From assembly GCF_002163675.1 (NCBI RefSeq), contig NZ_CP019334.1, forward strand, positions 1,808,001 through 1,872,000: DNA of 64,000 nucleotides. The letters are read 5' to 3'. The notes beneath the pieces were generated by a model. It was not told where the DNA came from and searched no databases. It was given only the letters and a program-made list of their open reading frames with translations. The stretch is from Polaribacter sp. SA4-12. Its GTDB lineage: Bacteria; Bacteroidota; Bacteroidia; Flavobacteriales; Flavobacteriaceae. The position numbers and the translations under genes are program-made. Shown in pieces: positions 54,411-64,000 of this stretch. Position 1 is the first letter of the stretch; every line of letters starts with the position of its first letter.

Positions 54411-55588
54411 ACTCTTTTAATTTTTAACAATAAATAAATAATAATAGTACTAATCCAAGCTATAGAGTTATTCCTTCCAATAACAAATACCCCCATAAAT
54501 AAATAGTTTAAGTATACAAAACATAAAAACAATTCTGGGATACCTATTACCTGTTTCTTTAGTATACGCACAAAATACATCGGAATTAATAATGCTATTA
54601 TAAAGGTACCGTTAGGCCCAAAATCAATATACCAAGCCCCTACAAAGGTGAAAAAACTTGTTCCAAAATGTGTCCCTAAATCGGAAATATCTATGGGTGT
54701 ATATCCTAAAAATTTAATTAACCAATCAAAAAAATAGCTCCCATTTCCAAAAGCCTCAATAGTATCTGTCAATCCATAATTAAACACTAACATTGAATGT
54801 CCAAAATAAAATAACAGACTTGAAGATTGGTCACCATCACCAAAGCGAGAATTAGTAACGGCTATCGAATAAATCAAAAATAAAACAAGGAAAGAAGAAC
54901 CAATAAAATATATTGTTCTCTTAATCTTTGAATTTAATTTATTTTTAAACCAAATAAAAGCACATAAAAAAGAGAAAATTAATGATACAATTAAACCTCT
55001 AGAAGCTGTATTAATAGCTACCAAAAACGTTGTAAAAACAATAGAAAGTGTTAGAAAAAACAACCATTTCTTATTAATATTTTTATAGATAAGAGATACA
55101 AATAAAATTATTATTGCTAATGGTTTTAAATAACTAACAAATATCTTAGCAAACCTTTCTATTTGATTATTATACAATTTTATTTCACCTGCATACATAT
55201 CCATTCTTAATGTAGCCCACTCACCACTATTAACATTTTCAATTGCCAAACTTGAACCATAATAGATATCAATAAGAGCACAAAAACAATAGATATATAT
55301 AAAATTATTTAAAAAATTTATATTTCTTATTTTAATTTTATTTATAAAACTACTTGTATCCATTAAAAATGGCCTAACTGCTAACATTACAATTACATAT
55401 AAATAAATAAATGACCAATAATTTAGATCCCATTCATTTTGATGATCTTTTAAATATAAAACACACAATACTGCGGTAATAGCATATAGTGTTAATATTA
55501 CAAAACCGACATCTATCTTACGTCTTATATATATATATATATAAAGCGTTATTATGTATAAAAAACTATTTACTATTGCCGGTTCCAT
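54407..55588 (-). CDS. wzy: O-antigen/capsule polymerase-like membrane protein (Wzy)
   Basis: This 393-residue protein has about ten to twelve membrane helices and a large loop (residues about 120-160 and 230-330), the layout of Wzy polymerases, which join repeat units in the periplasm. Wzy proteins share little sequence, so the call rests on topology and its place next to Wzx and the transferases. Codons 16-21 are encoded by a (TA)9 tract (LYIYIYI). It is translationally coupled to both neighbours (TAATG before, ATGA after). Confidence 0.8.
   Translation of the reverse strand: MEPAIVNSFLYIITLYIYIYIRRKIDVGFVILTLYAITAVLCVLYLKDHQNEWDLNYWSFIYLYVIVMLAVRPFLMDTSSFINKIKIRNINFLNNFIYIYCFCALIDIYYGSSLAIENVNSGEWATLRMDMYAGEIKLYNNQIERFAKIFVSYLKPLAIIILFVSLIYKNINKKWLFFLTLSIVFTTFLVAINTASRGLIVSLIFSFLCAFIWFKNKLNSKIKRTIYFIGSSFLVLFLIYSIAVTNSRFGDGDQSSSLLFYFGHSMLVFNYGLTDTIEAFGNGSYFFDWLIKFLGYTPIDISDLGTHFGTSFFTFVGAWYIDFGPNGTFIIALLIPMYFVRILKKQVIGIPELFLCFVYLNYLFMGVFVIGRNNSIAWISTIIIYLLLKIKRV
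55526..55543. repeat. (TA)9 dinucleotide tract near the start of wzy
   Basis: Nine TA repeats lie 45-63 bp inside the wzy coding sequence. Loss or gain of one unit shifts the reading frame and would truncate Wzy after about 20 residues. Confidence 0.9.
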
Positions 55589-56226
55589 TAAAAAATTTTA
55601 TCAGTTTTTTTATAACTTCTAATAACTCTTGCAGGAATACCTGCAGCTATTGAGTAGTTCGGAATATTCTTTGTTACAACTGAATTTGCACCTATAATAA
55701 CACCTTCACCTAAAATAACGCCACTTAAAACTGTAACTTTATCCCCTAACCAAACCCGATCACTAATTATAACACCACCTTTTGAGCTAACTTCTCTTCT
55801 TGAAGGAGGTAAAAGAAGTTCTTCATAATTATTACAATTTCCATGAGAATTATCGGTTATAGTTACTTTTTTCCCAAAAAGCACATTATCACCAATTTTA
55901 ATTTTTTTAATAGCAGTTATATGACAATCATCACCGATATAAGTGTTATCTCCGATAGAAATACTCGGGTTTGCAATACTTTTTTTATCCCATGCAGTAA
56001 TACAAGAACGTTTGCCTATAGAGACGTTTTTGCCAATAGAAATATATTTTTCACCTACAAAAAAAGAAGGGAAATTTATTATAGAATTTTTTCCGAAAAC
56101 GACAAATTCTTTAGAAACATACCCAGTATAAACGTTTCTAAAAAAACCTAAAACAGCCTTAAAAATCGATAATGGAAAAATAGTTCCCAAAAACCGACCT
56201 AACTTTCTTGCTAATACTCTTACCAA
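55588..56226 (-). CDS. Hexapeptide-repeat acetyltransferase (WbbJ-like)
   Basis: This 212-residue protein has a left-handed beta-helix of imperfect [LIV]-G-x4 hexapeptides (ISIGKNVSIGKRSCI, ISIGDNTYIGDDCHI, IKIGDNVLFGKKVTI, VWLGDKVTVLSGVILGEGVIIGANSVVTKNI) and the catalytic His in ITDNSHGNCNNY. It probably O-acetylates a sugar of the repeat unit or its precursor. It ends one base before wzy starts. Confidence 0.92.
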   Translation of the reverse strand: MVRVLARKLGRFLGTIFPLSIFKAVLGFFRNVYTGYVSKEFVVFGKNSIINFPSFFVGEKYISIGKNVSIGKRSCITAWDKKSIANPSISIGDNTYIGDDCHITAIKKIKIGDNVLFGKKVTITDNSHGNCNNYEELLLPPSRREVSSKGGVIISDRVWLGDKVTVLSGVILGEGVIIGANSVVTKNIPNYSIAAGIPARVIRSYKKTDKIF

Positions 56227-56440
56227 AATTTCATTCTATTTATTATTATTAATATTATAAAATATCTGTTATTCCTAAAAATCCGGCTCATCAATAAAGA
56301 AAAACATTTTTTTTAATTTTTTATTTCTTATACAAGAAAGTAAATTTAACTATATAATTGAATAATATTGTATTAAAGAGATGATTTCTAATCATATCTA
56401 AGATTCTTTTTATTCAAAAAATCAAAAAGAAATGAAGAAA

Positions 56441-57397
56441 TTATCTATTAACAAGTTTATATAACAGACTAACTAATCTAAATCCAAAAATTTTCAATAA
56501 AATAAGACGAAATTTGGATAAAATTGGAACATCAATTTTTGAGATACTTAAAGTTGAATATTTATATGATTGAAAATGAGTTATACATTCTTGAAATGGT
56601 TTATATGAATGTTGATTTATTGCATTTAATAAACCAATTGAGTAATGGCAATACTTATTTAAAAAGATTAAACTTGTTTTATCGTTAAGCTCTATATAAT
56701 CTAACATTCTCCTATAAGCATCTAATACATCTTGCCATTTTTTAATATCTCTAGTACTCTTCATTATAGAATCTTCACGAACTCTATAATAATATATTCC
56801 TTCATTTGATAAATAAATATTTTTGATTACTTTAATAATATCGGGCAATATGTAACCATCTTCAAATATTTTCCCTTTTGGAAACCTAATACTTTTAAAA
56901 ACCTCTCTTTTGTATATATTTATCCAAGCAGAGCAAATATATTTATCAGAGAATATATATTCAAATATTTCTTTTTTGTTGTCTATTTTTAAAGGAACGT
57001 TTTTTGTCACATTATTGTTAATTCCATCAAATTTACAGTATTGGCAAACCAAAAAATCAACATCTTCATTTGATTGAAGGTAATCTACATTATTTTTGTA
57101 AAAATCCTTGGAAATAAAATCATCTGAATCTATAAATGAAAGGTATTTCCCAGTTGCATTGTCAATACCAAAATTTCGAGCTTCACTTAATCCACCATTA
57201 GGTTTATGAATAACTTTTATTCTTTTGTCCATTATAGCATATGAATCACATATTTCGGAACAATTATCAGTAGAACCGTCATTAATTAATATTAATTCAT
57301 AATCATCAAATGGTTGTTTTAAAATACTATCTAAACACTCTTTTAAGTATTTTTCAACATTATAAATGGGAACAATTATGGAAAGTAATGGTTTCAT
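56441..57397 (-). CDS. Glycosyltransferase family 2
   Basis: This 318-residue enzyme starts LLSIIVPIYNVEKYLKECLDSIL and carries the nucleotide site LILINDGSTDNC (about 35-46) and DXD in LSFIDSDDFISKDFY (about 90-104), the standard GT2 signature. A C-terminal helical part resembles capsule transferases. It follows the wzx gene and should add one sugar of the repeat unit. Confidence 0.92.
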   Translation of the reverse strand: MKPLLSIIVPIYNVEKYLKECLDSILKQPFDDYELILINDGSTDNCSEICDSYAIMDKRIKVIHKPNGGLSEARNFGIDNATGKYLSFIDSDDFISKDFYKNNVDYLQSNEDVDFLVCQYCKFDGINNNVTKNVPLKIDNKKEIFEYIFSDKYICSAWINIYKREVFKSIRFPKGKIFEDGYILPDIIKVIKNIYLSNEGIYYYRVREDSIMKSTRDIKKWQDVLDAYRRMLDYIELNDKTSLIFLNKYCHYSIGLLNAINQHSYKPFQECITHFQSYKYSTLSISKIDVPILSKFRLILLKIFGFRLVSLLYKLVNR

Positions 57398-57406
57398 TTT
57401 AAAAAT

Positions 57407-58666
57407 TTAATAATTAAATAATAATTTATGCTTATTTGCTACATATAGACATAATATGAAAGTAAAGCTCTCTGTTAACAAGGACATATAACTAATTGTA
57501 TAAACATTAATTTCTTTTATAAATACTAAAGAACTAACACCTATCAAAAAGAATAAACAACTATAAATAGTGTTTTTTAGAAAAATTTTCTCAAGATTAA
57601 ATGGGATTAACCTATTACTTCCCAAAAATATATTAAAGGCTACTAAAATTGAAGATAAGGATAGTATTAAAACAATTTTTTTTGCTTCTAAACTATATTC
57701 CCCCGTTAAAATATAAATAACGTCTTCTATAAAAAAGAATAAACATAAAAAAGATACTACTGTAAAACCAACTGTTATAAACATAACCTTATTAATAAAT
57801 GACACTTTCTTTTCTCTACTAATCTTCGGAAAAGTAGCTTGTGAAATCATATTTATTGGCACCTTAAATACAATAGTTATTTTTTCAGCTAAATCGTAAA
57901 TTGTCACCTCCGTCATTCCTAAAAAAGCACCTACTAGTAACTTACTTACATTTACATAAATTTGAATAGACAAAGAAGATATAAACAGTGGGAAACTATC
58001 TATAAAAAAAGACTTTAAAACTAAATAAGGTTGTTTTATAAAGCTGATTTTTTCTTTTACAAAAACAACATACAGCGCTGTTAACCCTCCAATTAATGCT
58101 CCAATAACATTTAGTGTTGGAACAATCAAATAATCTGTCTTTTCTTTTACAAATACAAAAATGGCTATAACAAATAATAACCTAACACTAATATTAATAA
58201 ATGTTATGTATTTCATTTTTTCAAGTCCTTGAAAAAACCAAGTTGGAAATAATAATTCATTAAATGTTAAAAAGAAAGAAATAATATAAAGTAACCAATC
58301 CTTTCTCAAAAAGGGAACAAAATATATAATAGAAAAATAAACAAGTAGACAGGCAAACCAAAGAAAAAATTTAATAGAATAGATACTTGATACTATTTTT
58401 GATAGATTTGTTAAATTATCTCTATTACGTGCAATGTCTTTAGTTCCTGAAATGTTAAATCCAAAGTTTATAATTACAGCAATATTCACAGCTATAGTCT
58501 GGGCAAATATTACTGAACCATAAACGTTAAAACCCAGAATTCTTATAAGATAAGGATATGTTATAAATGGAAATAACAACGAAAACATTTGTAATATTGT
58601 TAAATAAGAGAAATTTTCTAATATTTTTTTATTGCTTTTAAATATTTGTTGTACTATTTTCAACAT
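57407..58666 (-). CDS. wzx: Repeat-unit flippase (Wzx, MATE/PST family)
   Basis: This 419-residue membrane protein has about twelve helices and the PST features NFSYLTILQMFSLLFPFITYPYLIRILGFNVYGSVIFAQ at the start and FGFNISGTKDIARNRDN. It should move the undecaprenyl-linked repeat unit across the inner membrane for Wzy. Length is normal. It lies next to rmlD. Confidence 0.92.
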   Translation of the reverse strand: MLKIVQQIFKSNKKILENFSYLTILQMFSLLFPFITYPYLIRILGFNVYGSVIFAQTIAVNIAVIINFGFNISGTKDIARNRDNLTNLSKIVSSIYSIKFFLWFACLLVYFSIIYFVPFLRKDWLLYIISFFLTFNELLFPTWFFQGLEKMKYITFINISVRLLFVIAIFVFVKEKTDYLIVPTLNVIGALIGGLTALYVVFVKEKISFIKQPYLVLKSFFIDSFPLFISSLSIQIYVNVSKLLVGAFLGMTEVTIYDLAEKITIVFKVPINMISQATFPKISREKKVSFINKVMFITVGFTVVSFLCLFFFIEDVIYILTGEYSLEAKKIVLILSLSSILVAFNIFLGSNRLIPFNLEKIFLKNTIYSCLFFLIGVSSLVFIKEINVYTISYMSLLTESFTFILCLYVANKHKLLFNY

Positions 58667-58670
58667 AAAG

Positions 58671-59528
58671 TTATAAGATATTCAAACAATTGGTTAAAGA
58701 CTCTTTCCAATAAGGAACCTCAACATTAAACTGTTTTTTTATTTTCGATTTACTTAACACACTATACAAAGGGCGTTTAGCTATCGTAGGATATTCTGAT
58801 GTTTCAATTGCATTTACTTTTACCGAGATATAATTCAACTCAAAAATTGCTTTTGCAAAATCATACCAAGAACATACTCCTTCGTTTGAATAATGATACA
58901 CTTCCACCTCTTTTGTTTCTAATTGAGGAATAATATCTAAAATAGCCTTCGCCAAATCTTTTGCATACGTTGGGGTACCCACTTGATCAAAAATAACCCC
59001 GAGTTCGTCTCTTTCTTTTCCAAGACGTATCATCGTTTTTACAAAGTTGTTTCCATAACTAGAATATACCCATGAAGTACGAATAATAATAGAATCTTCA
59101 GGGTTAATTTCTTGCATTGCTAATTCTCCATCCAATTTCGTTTTTCCATAAACGGATTGTGGATTTGGCTCATTTGTCTCAATATAAGGTTGATAATTGG
59201 TGCCATCAAATACATAATCTGTAGATACCTGAATTAATTTGATACCTTGTTCTTTGGCTATTTTAGCAAAGTTACGCACAGCCAAATGATTTATTTTATC
59301 ACTCAACTCAAGCTCATTTTCCGCTCTATCAACAGCAGTATAAGCTGCACAATTAATAATTATATCTATATTATTTTTTTCAATAAAAATTTTAACAGAT
59401 AATTGATTTGTAATATCCAACTCTTTAATATCTGTAAAATAAAAACTATATTTTGGATAATTTTTTTCTAAATCTTTAATTTCAGAACCTAATTGCCCAT
59501 TTCCTCCAGTAACTAATATATTATGCAT
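58671..59528 (-). CDS. rmlD: dTDP-4-dehydrorhamnose reductase
   Basis: This roughly 285-residue reductase makes dTDP-L-rhamnose. It has the NADPH loop NILVTGGNGQLGSEI at the start, INCAAYTAVDRAE, STDYVFDGTNYQPYIE and SVYGKTKLDGE with the YxxxK pair. I chose the ATG at 59528, which overlaps the rmlC stop and puts the Rossmann loop directly at the N-terminus; the longer frame to 59561 adds an unlikely tail. Confidence 0.95.
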   Translation of the reverse strand: MHNILVTGGNGQLGSEIKDLEKNYPKYSFYFTDIKELDITNQLSVKIFIEKNNIDIIINCAAYTAVDRAENELELSDKINHLAVRNFAKIAKEQGIKLIQVSTDYVFDGTNYQPYIETNEPNPQSVYGKTKLDGELAMQEINPEDSIIIRTSWVYSSYGNNFVKTMIRLGKERDELGVIFDQVGTPTYAKDLAKAILDIIPQLETKEVEVYHYSNEGVCSWYDFAKAIFELNYISVKVNAIETSEYPTIAKRPLYSVLSKSKIKKQFNVEVPYWKESLTNCLNIL

Positions 59529-60093
59529 ATAAATCGATATTATAATCAAAATACTCAGCATCTAAAAAACTAGATTGCTTTGTATCCTTTTGTGACAATT
59601 GTAATTCTTCCAAAGGCAATTTCCAATCAATCCCTAAGTCTTTATCATCAAATGTAATACCTCTATCACATTCAGGGCTATAGTAATTATCTACCTTATA
59701 AGCAAAAACTGCTTCTTCACTTAATACACTAAAACCATGTGCAAAACCTCTAGGAACTAGCAACTGTTTTTTATTCTCTTCTGTTAATTCAACTGCCACA
59801 TGCTTTCCGAAAGTTGGAGACCCTTTTCTAATATCAACAGCTACATCTAATACTCTTCCTTTAATTACTCTAACTAATTTAGTTTGAGCAAAAGGAGGTA
59901 ATTGAAAATGTAAACCTCGTAAGACACCAAAACTAGATTTTGATTCGTTATCTTGACAAAAATTAATCTTATGCCCTAAAAAATCTAGTAACTTATCTTC
60001 TCTAAATGACTCTATAAAATAGCCTCTTTCATCACCAAAAACTTGTGGTTCACAAATAATTACATCTGGAATTTCTGTTCTAATAAATTTCAT
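59521..60093 (-). CDS. rmlC: dTDP-4-dehydrorhamnose 3,5-epimerase
   Basis: This 190-residue cupin epimerase has QVFGDERGYFIESFRED, GVLRGLHFQLPPFAQTKLVRVIKG with the catalytic His, and VPRGFAHGFSVLSEEAVFAYKVDNYY. Its start overlaps the rmlA stop by one base. The 3' end overlaps rmlD. It is one of the four rhamnose genes in the order B-A-C-D. Confidence 0.96.
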   Translation of the reverse strand: MKFIRTEIPDVIICEPQVFGDERGYFIESFREDKLLDFLGHKINFCQDNESKSSFGVLRGLHFQLPPFAQTKLVRVIKGRVLDVAVDIRKGSPTFGKHVAVELTEENKKQLLVPRGFAHGFSVLSEEAVFAYKVDNYYSPECDRGITFDDKDLGIDWKLPLEELQLSQKDTKQSSFLDAEYFDYNIDLYA

Positions 60094-60971
60094 TATAAAT
60101 TTTTAACCCTATTAATCAAATACTGTCCGTAACCATTTTTCTTCAAAGGCTCTGCCAACAATAACAATTCTTCTTTTGAAATATACCCCATTTCGAATGC
60201 TATCTCTTCTAGGCAAGCGACCTTTAAGCCTTGTCTATTTTCAATGGCTTGAATATAATTAGACGCTTCTAATAATGATTCATGAGTACCTGTATCTAAC
60301 CAAGCATATCCCCTTCCCATTAATTCAACTTTTAACTGTTCTTGTTCTAAATATACTTGATTTACAGTAGTAATTTCTAACTCACCTCTTTCACTTGGCT
60401 TTACATTTTCAGCAATCTCAATTACTGAATTGGGATAAAAATACAAACCAACAACAGCATAATTACTTTTAGGAGTTTCTGGTTTTTCCTCTATAGATAA
60501 TGCTTTTCCAGTTGCATCAAAATCAACAACTCCATATCTTTCTGGGTCTTGCACATAATAACCGAACACAGTCGCCTTCCCTTCTTCTTTTACATTTTTT
60601 ATTGAAGATGTCAAAAGGTTAACAAAACCATGACCATAAAAGATATTATCTCCCAGAACTAAGCAAACATCATCATCGGCTATAAATTCTTTCCCTAAAA
60701 TAAATGCTTGTGCCAAACCATCAGGAGAGGGCTGTACTTTATATGAAAGTTTTAGTCCTAAATCAGAACCAGTACCCAATAATTTTCTAAAATTAGGTAA
60801 ATCATCTGGTGTTGAAATAATTAATACTTCACGTATACCTGCTAACATTAAAACAGACAAAGGATAATAAATCATCGGTTTGTCATTAATAGGTAAAAGC
60901 TGTTTTGAAGTTGCTTTTGTTAGTGGGTATAATCTAGTACCTGAACCTCCTGCTAAAATAATTCCTTTCAT
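60093..60971 (-). CDS. rmlA: Glucose-1-phosphate thymidylyltransferase
   Basis: This 292-residue enzyme makes dTDP-glucose. It has the nucleotide loop [37 protein letters not shown] (about 3-40), the [12 protein letters not shown] metal site (about 107) and the [19 protein letters not shown] block. Length matches RmlA. Confidence 0.97.
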   Translation of the reverse strand: MKGIILAGGSGTRLYPLTKATSKQLLPINDKPMIYYPLSVLMLAGIREVLIISTPDDLPNFRKLLGTGSDLGLKLSYKVQPSPDGLAQAFILGKEFIADDDVCLVLGDNIFYGHGFVNLLTSSIKNVKEEGKATVFGYYVQDPERYGVVDFDATGKALSIEEKPETPKSNYAVVGLYFYPNSVIEIAENVKPSERGELEITTVNQVYLEQEQLKVELMGRGYAWLDTGTHESLLEASNYIQAIENRQGLKVACLEEIAFEMGYISKEELLLLAEPLKKNGYGQYLINRVKNL

Positions 60972-60977
60972 AATAAT

Positions 60978-62027
60978 TTATTTGTATTGCTTTTCATAAT
61001 AATTTTTATAATCACCATTTACTATACTCTGCATCCATTCTTTATTATTTAAATACCAGTCAATTGTTTTAGACAATCCCTGCTCAAAAGTTACTGACGG
61101 CTTCCATCCTAACTCCTTGTTTATTTTAGATGCATCAATTGCATAACGTAAATCGTGACCAGGTCTATCCTTCACATACGTAATTAACTTTTCACTCTCA
61201 CCTTCACTTCTCCCTAACTTCTGATTCATTTGGACACACAATAATTTTATCAAATCAATGTTTTGCCACTCATTAAAACCTCCAATATTATAGGTCTCTT
61301 TATTCTTTCCTTTATGAAAAACTAAATCAATTGCAATGGCATGATCTACAACATAAAGCCAATCTCTCGTATATTTACCATTACCATAAACGGGCAATGC
61401 TTTGTTATTTATAATATTATTTATAAATAAAGGTATTAATTTCTCTGGAAATTGATTTGCCCCGTAATTATTAGAACAGTTCGAAATAACATAAGGTAAG
61501 CCGTAAGTTTCCCCATAAGCTCTTACAAAATGATCTGAACTTGCTTTTGACGCTGAATAAGGTGAGTTAGGGTCATAAGGAGTTGTTTCTGTAAACAAAC
61601 CTGTCTCTCCTAAAGTACCATAAACCTCATCTGTACTTACGTGATAGAATAACTTATCATTCCAATTATTTTGCCATAAATTCTTAAATGAATTCAACAA
61701 AACCATAGACCCTAAAATATTAGTTTTAGCAAAAGACAAAGGGTCAGTTATTGATCTATCTACATGAGATTCTGCTGCAAGATGAACAACACTATCAAAT
61801 CTATATTCTTTAAATATACTCTCAATATATTCTTCATTTGTAATGTCACCTTTCAAGAAAGTATAATTATCAGATTTATCAATATCCGACAAATTCTCTA
61901 AATTCCCTGCATATGTCAATGAATCTAAATTAAAAATGTCATATTCTGGATAAGTGTTTACAAACAACCTTACCACGTGTGAACCGATAAAACCAGCTCC
62001 TCCAGTAATTAATATTTTTTTTTTCAT
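60978..62027 (-). CDS. rmlB: dTDP-glucose 4,6-dehydratase
   Basis: This 349-residue short-chain dehydratase has the NAD loop ILITGGAGFIGSHVV, VVHLAAESHVDRSI, HVSTDEVYGTLGE and YSASKASSDHFVRAY with the Tyr-Lys pair, and the PEKLIPLFI and DWLYVVDHA blocks. It makes dTDP-4-keto-6-deoxyglucose for rhamnose and perhaps for an amino sugar. Confidence 0.97.
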   Translation of the reverse strand: MKKKILITGGAGFIGSHVVRLFVNTYPEYDIFNLDSLTYAGNLENLSDIDKSDNYTFLKGDITNEEYIESIFKEYRFDSVVHLAAESHVDRSITDPLSFAKTNILGSMVLLNSFKNLWQNNWNDKLFYHVSTDEVYGTLGETGLFTETTPYDPNSPYSASKASSDHFVRAYGETYGLPYVISNCSNNYGANQFPEKLIPLFINNIINNKALPVYGNGKYTRDWLYVVDHAIAIDLVFHKGKNKETYNIGGFNEWQNIDLIKLLCVQMNQKLGRSEGESEKLITYVKDRPGHDLRYAIDASKINKELGWKPSVTFEQGLSKTIDWYLNNKEWMQSIVNGDYKNYYEKQYK

Positions 62028-62033
62028 AATATT

Positions 62034-63116
62034 TTAATATTCAAAATGCTTTTTTAATTTTAAAAATTTCTTCTCAAGCAACTCAAAACTGATAAAAGAT
62101 ATCAGATAAGATAAAGAGAATTTTACTAAAAAATCTAGGATTATATAATCAATACTTAAATAAGAATCAATTAAGAAATAAACAAATGGGTGATATACAT
62201 ACAATCCGTAACTAACCTTTCCTGAAAACTGTAAATAACTAAAATTAAGGCTCTTATTTATAAAACTATCATGCTTTATAGATAAAACATACCATAAGCC
62301 AAAGAAATAAGTTAAAGGTAAAATAAGATATTTAACAACCTGTACATAATTATTTCCTTCTCCAGAAAAGAAAAAACTAATTAAACCTATTGAAACAACA
62401 AGAATTAAAAGCACAGGTTTCACCAATTTTAATTTATCCGAATTAAAATATTTTTTCAATTCTAAAAATGCTAGTAGAGCACCTATTGCCAAAGAATCAA
62501 ATCTCGTAAACGTAAAATAGAAAACCCCAACCCCGTTATTAACCATATAAATCCTTAAAGTAAAAGCAAAAACTATAATTAACGCAATAATTCTTATAAT
62601 ATTCTTGTTTGAAAAAAAATATATAATAAAAGGCCAAAACAAATAAAAATGTTCTTCGACAGCTAAAGACCAAAAATGTCCAGGACCGTTTGTTGTCAGC
62701 CAACCAAAAGTCCTAGCAAAGTTTTGTAAATATGTATAAAAATATAATTGATCGGATACTGGCGTATAGCGAGAATAAACACAAGGCTCTCCACTACCAA
62801 AAAGATAGGGCGCCACAAAAAAACTAAAAAACAGAAAAAAATAATACAAAGGAAATATCCTAAGACTTCTCCTCAAATAGAATTTTTTAAAATACCCCTC
62901 ATCACTTTTCGTATTTAACAGAATTCTTGTAATTAAAAATCCAGATAATACAAAAAACAAAGTAACCCCTGTTTGCCCCAAAATAGATATTTTTTTTACG
63001 ACATTAAGTATCATGGAGTTATTATTAAATGATCTATGAAAAAAATGAAAGAACATAACCATAATTGCAGCTAAACCTCTTACACCATCTAAATTTTTAT
63101 AATACGGTATTCTCAT
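62034..63116 (-). CDS. Acyltransferase family 3 (OafA-like) membrane protein
   Basis: This 360-residue protein has around ten membrane helices and the family motifs NLDGVRGLAAIMVMFFHFFHRSF (catalytic His in the first segment), LFFVLSGFLITRILL and HFWSLAVEEHFYLFWPFII. It probably acetylates or acylates the polysaccharide. The 62-bp gap from gmd is short, so it is in the operon. Confidence 0.92.
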   Translation of the reverse strand: MRIPYYKNLDGVRGLAAIMVMFFHFFHRSFNNNSMILNVVKKISILGQTGVTLFFVLSGFLITRILLNTKSDEGYFKKFYLRRSLRIFPLYYFFLFFSFFVAPYLFGSGEPCVYSRYTPVSDQLYFYTYLQNFARTFGWLTTNGPGHFWSLAVEEHFYLFWPFIIYFFSNKNIIRIIALIIVFAFTLRIYMVNNGVGVFYFTFTRFDSLAIGALLAFLELKKYFNSDKLKLVKPVLLILVVSIGLISFFFSGEGNNYVQVVKYLILPLTYFFGLWYVLSIKHDSFINKSLNFSYLQFSGKVSYGLYVYHPFVYFLIDSYLSIDYIILDFLVKFSLSYLISFISFELLEKKFLKLKKHFEY

Positions 63117-63178
63117 ATATAGAATTTTAAGTAATCACATTCAAATAGGAATGTAAGTCACTAATAATTATTAAAGTC

Positions 63179-64000
63179 TTACTCAGCCTGTTTCAAAATT
63201 TCATGACCTGCCTTTAACAAATCAACATCTTTTTTCATTAAAGAAACATCCCCTTTCATCATATCTTTCACTAAAGAAGCTAAATCATGTTCTGGAACCC
63301 ATCCTAATTTTTCTTTTGCTTTGGTTGGATCTCCTATTAACAAATCAACTTCAGTTGGGCGAAAATAAGTAGGGTCAACAGATAAAACTTCTTTACCTAT
63401 TTCTATTTGAAAATCTTTATGATTACAAGCTACTACATAGGCTTTTTCCTCAACACCTTCACCTTTAAAGGCAACCTCTATCCCCACTTCTTCAAAAGCA
63501 AAACGTACAAAGTCTCTTACTGTAGTTGTAACTCCTGTTGCAATTACCCAGTCTTCTGGTTTATCTGCTTGTAAAATCATCCACATCATACGAACATAAT
63601 CTTTTGCATGCCCCCAATCACGTTTTGCTTCTAAGTTACCCAGAAACACTTTTTCTTGTAGACCAAGTGCTATTTTAGCTACTGCACGTGTAATTTTTCT
63701 TGTCACAAAAGTTTCACCTCTTCTTGGTGACTCATGATTAAATAAAATACCATTACAAGCAAACATATTATAAGCTTCACGATAGTTTTTAGTAATCCAG
63801 AATCCATAAATCTTTGCTACACCATATGGCGAACGTGGATAAAATGGAGAATCTTCATCATAAAAACCTCTTTCGTTTTTATTTTCTGGCATACCACCAT
63901 ATAATTCTGATGTAGAAGCCTGATAAATTCTTGTTTTCTTTTCTAAGCCTAAAATTCTTACTGCTTCTAAGATTCTTAAAGTTCCTAATCCATCAACATT
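63179..64000 (-). CDS. gmd: GDP-mannose 4,6-dehydratase (5' end outside window)
   Basis: The visible part covers about 274 residues of GDP-mannose 4,6-dehydratase, which makes the GDP-4-keto-6-deoxymannose used for fucose, rhamnose or perosamine sugars. It contains [11 protein letters not shown] just inside the window edge, [17 protein letters not shown] with the Tyr-Lys pair, [18 protein letters not shown] and [20 protein letters not shown]. The frame is open to the edge, so the internal Met at 63892 is not the start. It heads the visible polysaccharide operon. Confidence 0.96.
   Translation of the reverse strand, partial: NVDGLGTLRILEAVRILGLEKKTRIYQASTSELYGGMPENKNERGFYDEDSPFYPRSPYGVAKIYGFWITKNYREAYNMFACNGILFNHESPRRGETFVTRKITRAVAKIALGLQEKVFLGNLEAKRDWGHAKDYVRMMWMILQADKPEDWVIATGVTTTVRDFVRFAFEEVGIEVAFKGEGVEEKAYVVACNHKDFQIEIGKEVLSVDPTYFRPTEVDLLIGDPTKAKEKLGWVPEHDLASLVKDMMKGDVSLMKKDVDLLKAGHEILKQAE

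Noticed and set aside
59529..59561. Longer N-terminus for rmlD
   Set aside because: The additional residues are hydrophobic, lie inside rmlC, and would push the Rossmann loop away from the N-terminus.
41531..64000. Polysaccharide cluster as a prophage or IS-bounded island
   Set aside because: No integrase, transposase or flanking repeats are visible inside the window, though the left border is a normal terminator and the right border is outside.

Overview
The window is AT-rich and every recognisable gene points to a member of the Bacteroidota, family Flavobacteriaceae; a marine Polaribacter/Tenacibaculum-like organism is my best guess. The evidence is the type IX secretion/gliding genes porV, porU and gldJ, a fused CcsB-CcsA cytochrome c maturation protein, a two-subunit methylmalonyl-CoA mutase, TAnnTTTG-type -7 promoter elements, and a light-stress cluster with photolyase and TspO. 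No prophage, IS element, rRNA or CRISPR array is visible. There is one tRNA (Thr-TGT).

Region 1 (1-7700) looks like a stress/low-oxygen regulon. A multi-PAS histidine kinase (5' end outside the window) overlaps a response regulator whose output domain is Crp/Fnr-like. Around it lie two general-stress-type proteins, a decayed BON-domain gene, an MgtC/DUF4010 membrane protein, a possible unannotated small membrane protein and a conserved 128-residue helical protein. Three of these genes carry an FNR-like palindrome (TGAY-N4-RTCA) upstream, two of them at exactly the same distance from a -7-like element. A folded intergenic RNA-like element lies at 5360-5445.

Region 2 (7700-16700) has an orphan formylglycine-generating enzyme lipoprotein, then a co-directional run of TetR regulator, ABC1/UbiB-like kinase, flavin reductase-like protein, DUF2805 protein, two tandem paralogous small proteins, SDR, glutathione peroxidase, TspO, SRPBCC protein and photolyase. 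This is most simply read as a photo-oxidative stress island. It is followed by a SnoaL-like gene broken by a single stop codon, and tRNA-Thr.

Region 3 (16700-31900) is core metabolism: uridine kinase, a FtsB/DivIC-like division protein, methylmalonyl-CoA mutase with a small membrane protein between its subunits, a DUF2238 membrane protein, CcsBA, a TPR-like membrane protein, LysM/PBP1 lipoprotein, GMP synthase, a KAS III enzyme, a group III truncated haemoglobin and cytidine deaminase. A second folded intergenic element lies at 26195-26336.

Region 4 (31900-41500) has porV and porU reading left and gldJ reading right, then murF, an N-acetylglucosamine-kinase-like protein and a PHP-family tyrosine phosphatase.

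Region 5 (41500-64000) is one minus-strand surface polysaccharide cluster. Read in transcription order: gmd (cut by the window edge), acyltransferase, rmlB-A-C-D, Wzx flippase, GT2, hexapeptide acetyltransferase, Wzy polymerase with a (TA)9 tract near its start, a WbsX/GH99-like protein, three glycosyltransferases, GNAT, DegT aminotransferase, PglC-like phosphoglycosyl transferase, second DegT aminotransferase, FlaA1/PglF-like dehydratase, Wza and Wzc. It is a complete Wzx/Wzy-type capsule or O-antigen pathway using dTDP-rhamnose, GDP-4-keto-6-deoxymannose-derived sugar and probably amino-deoxy sugars.
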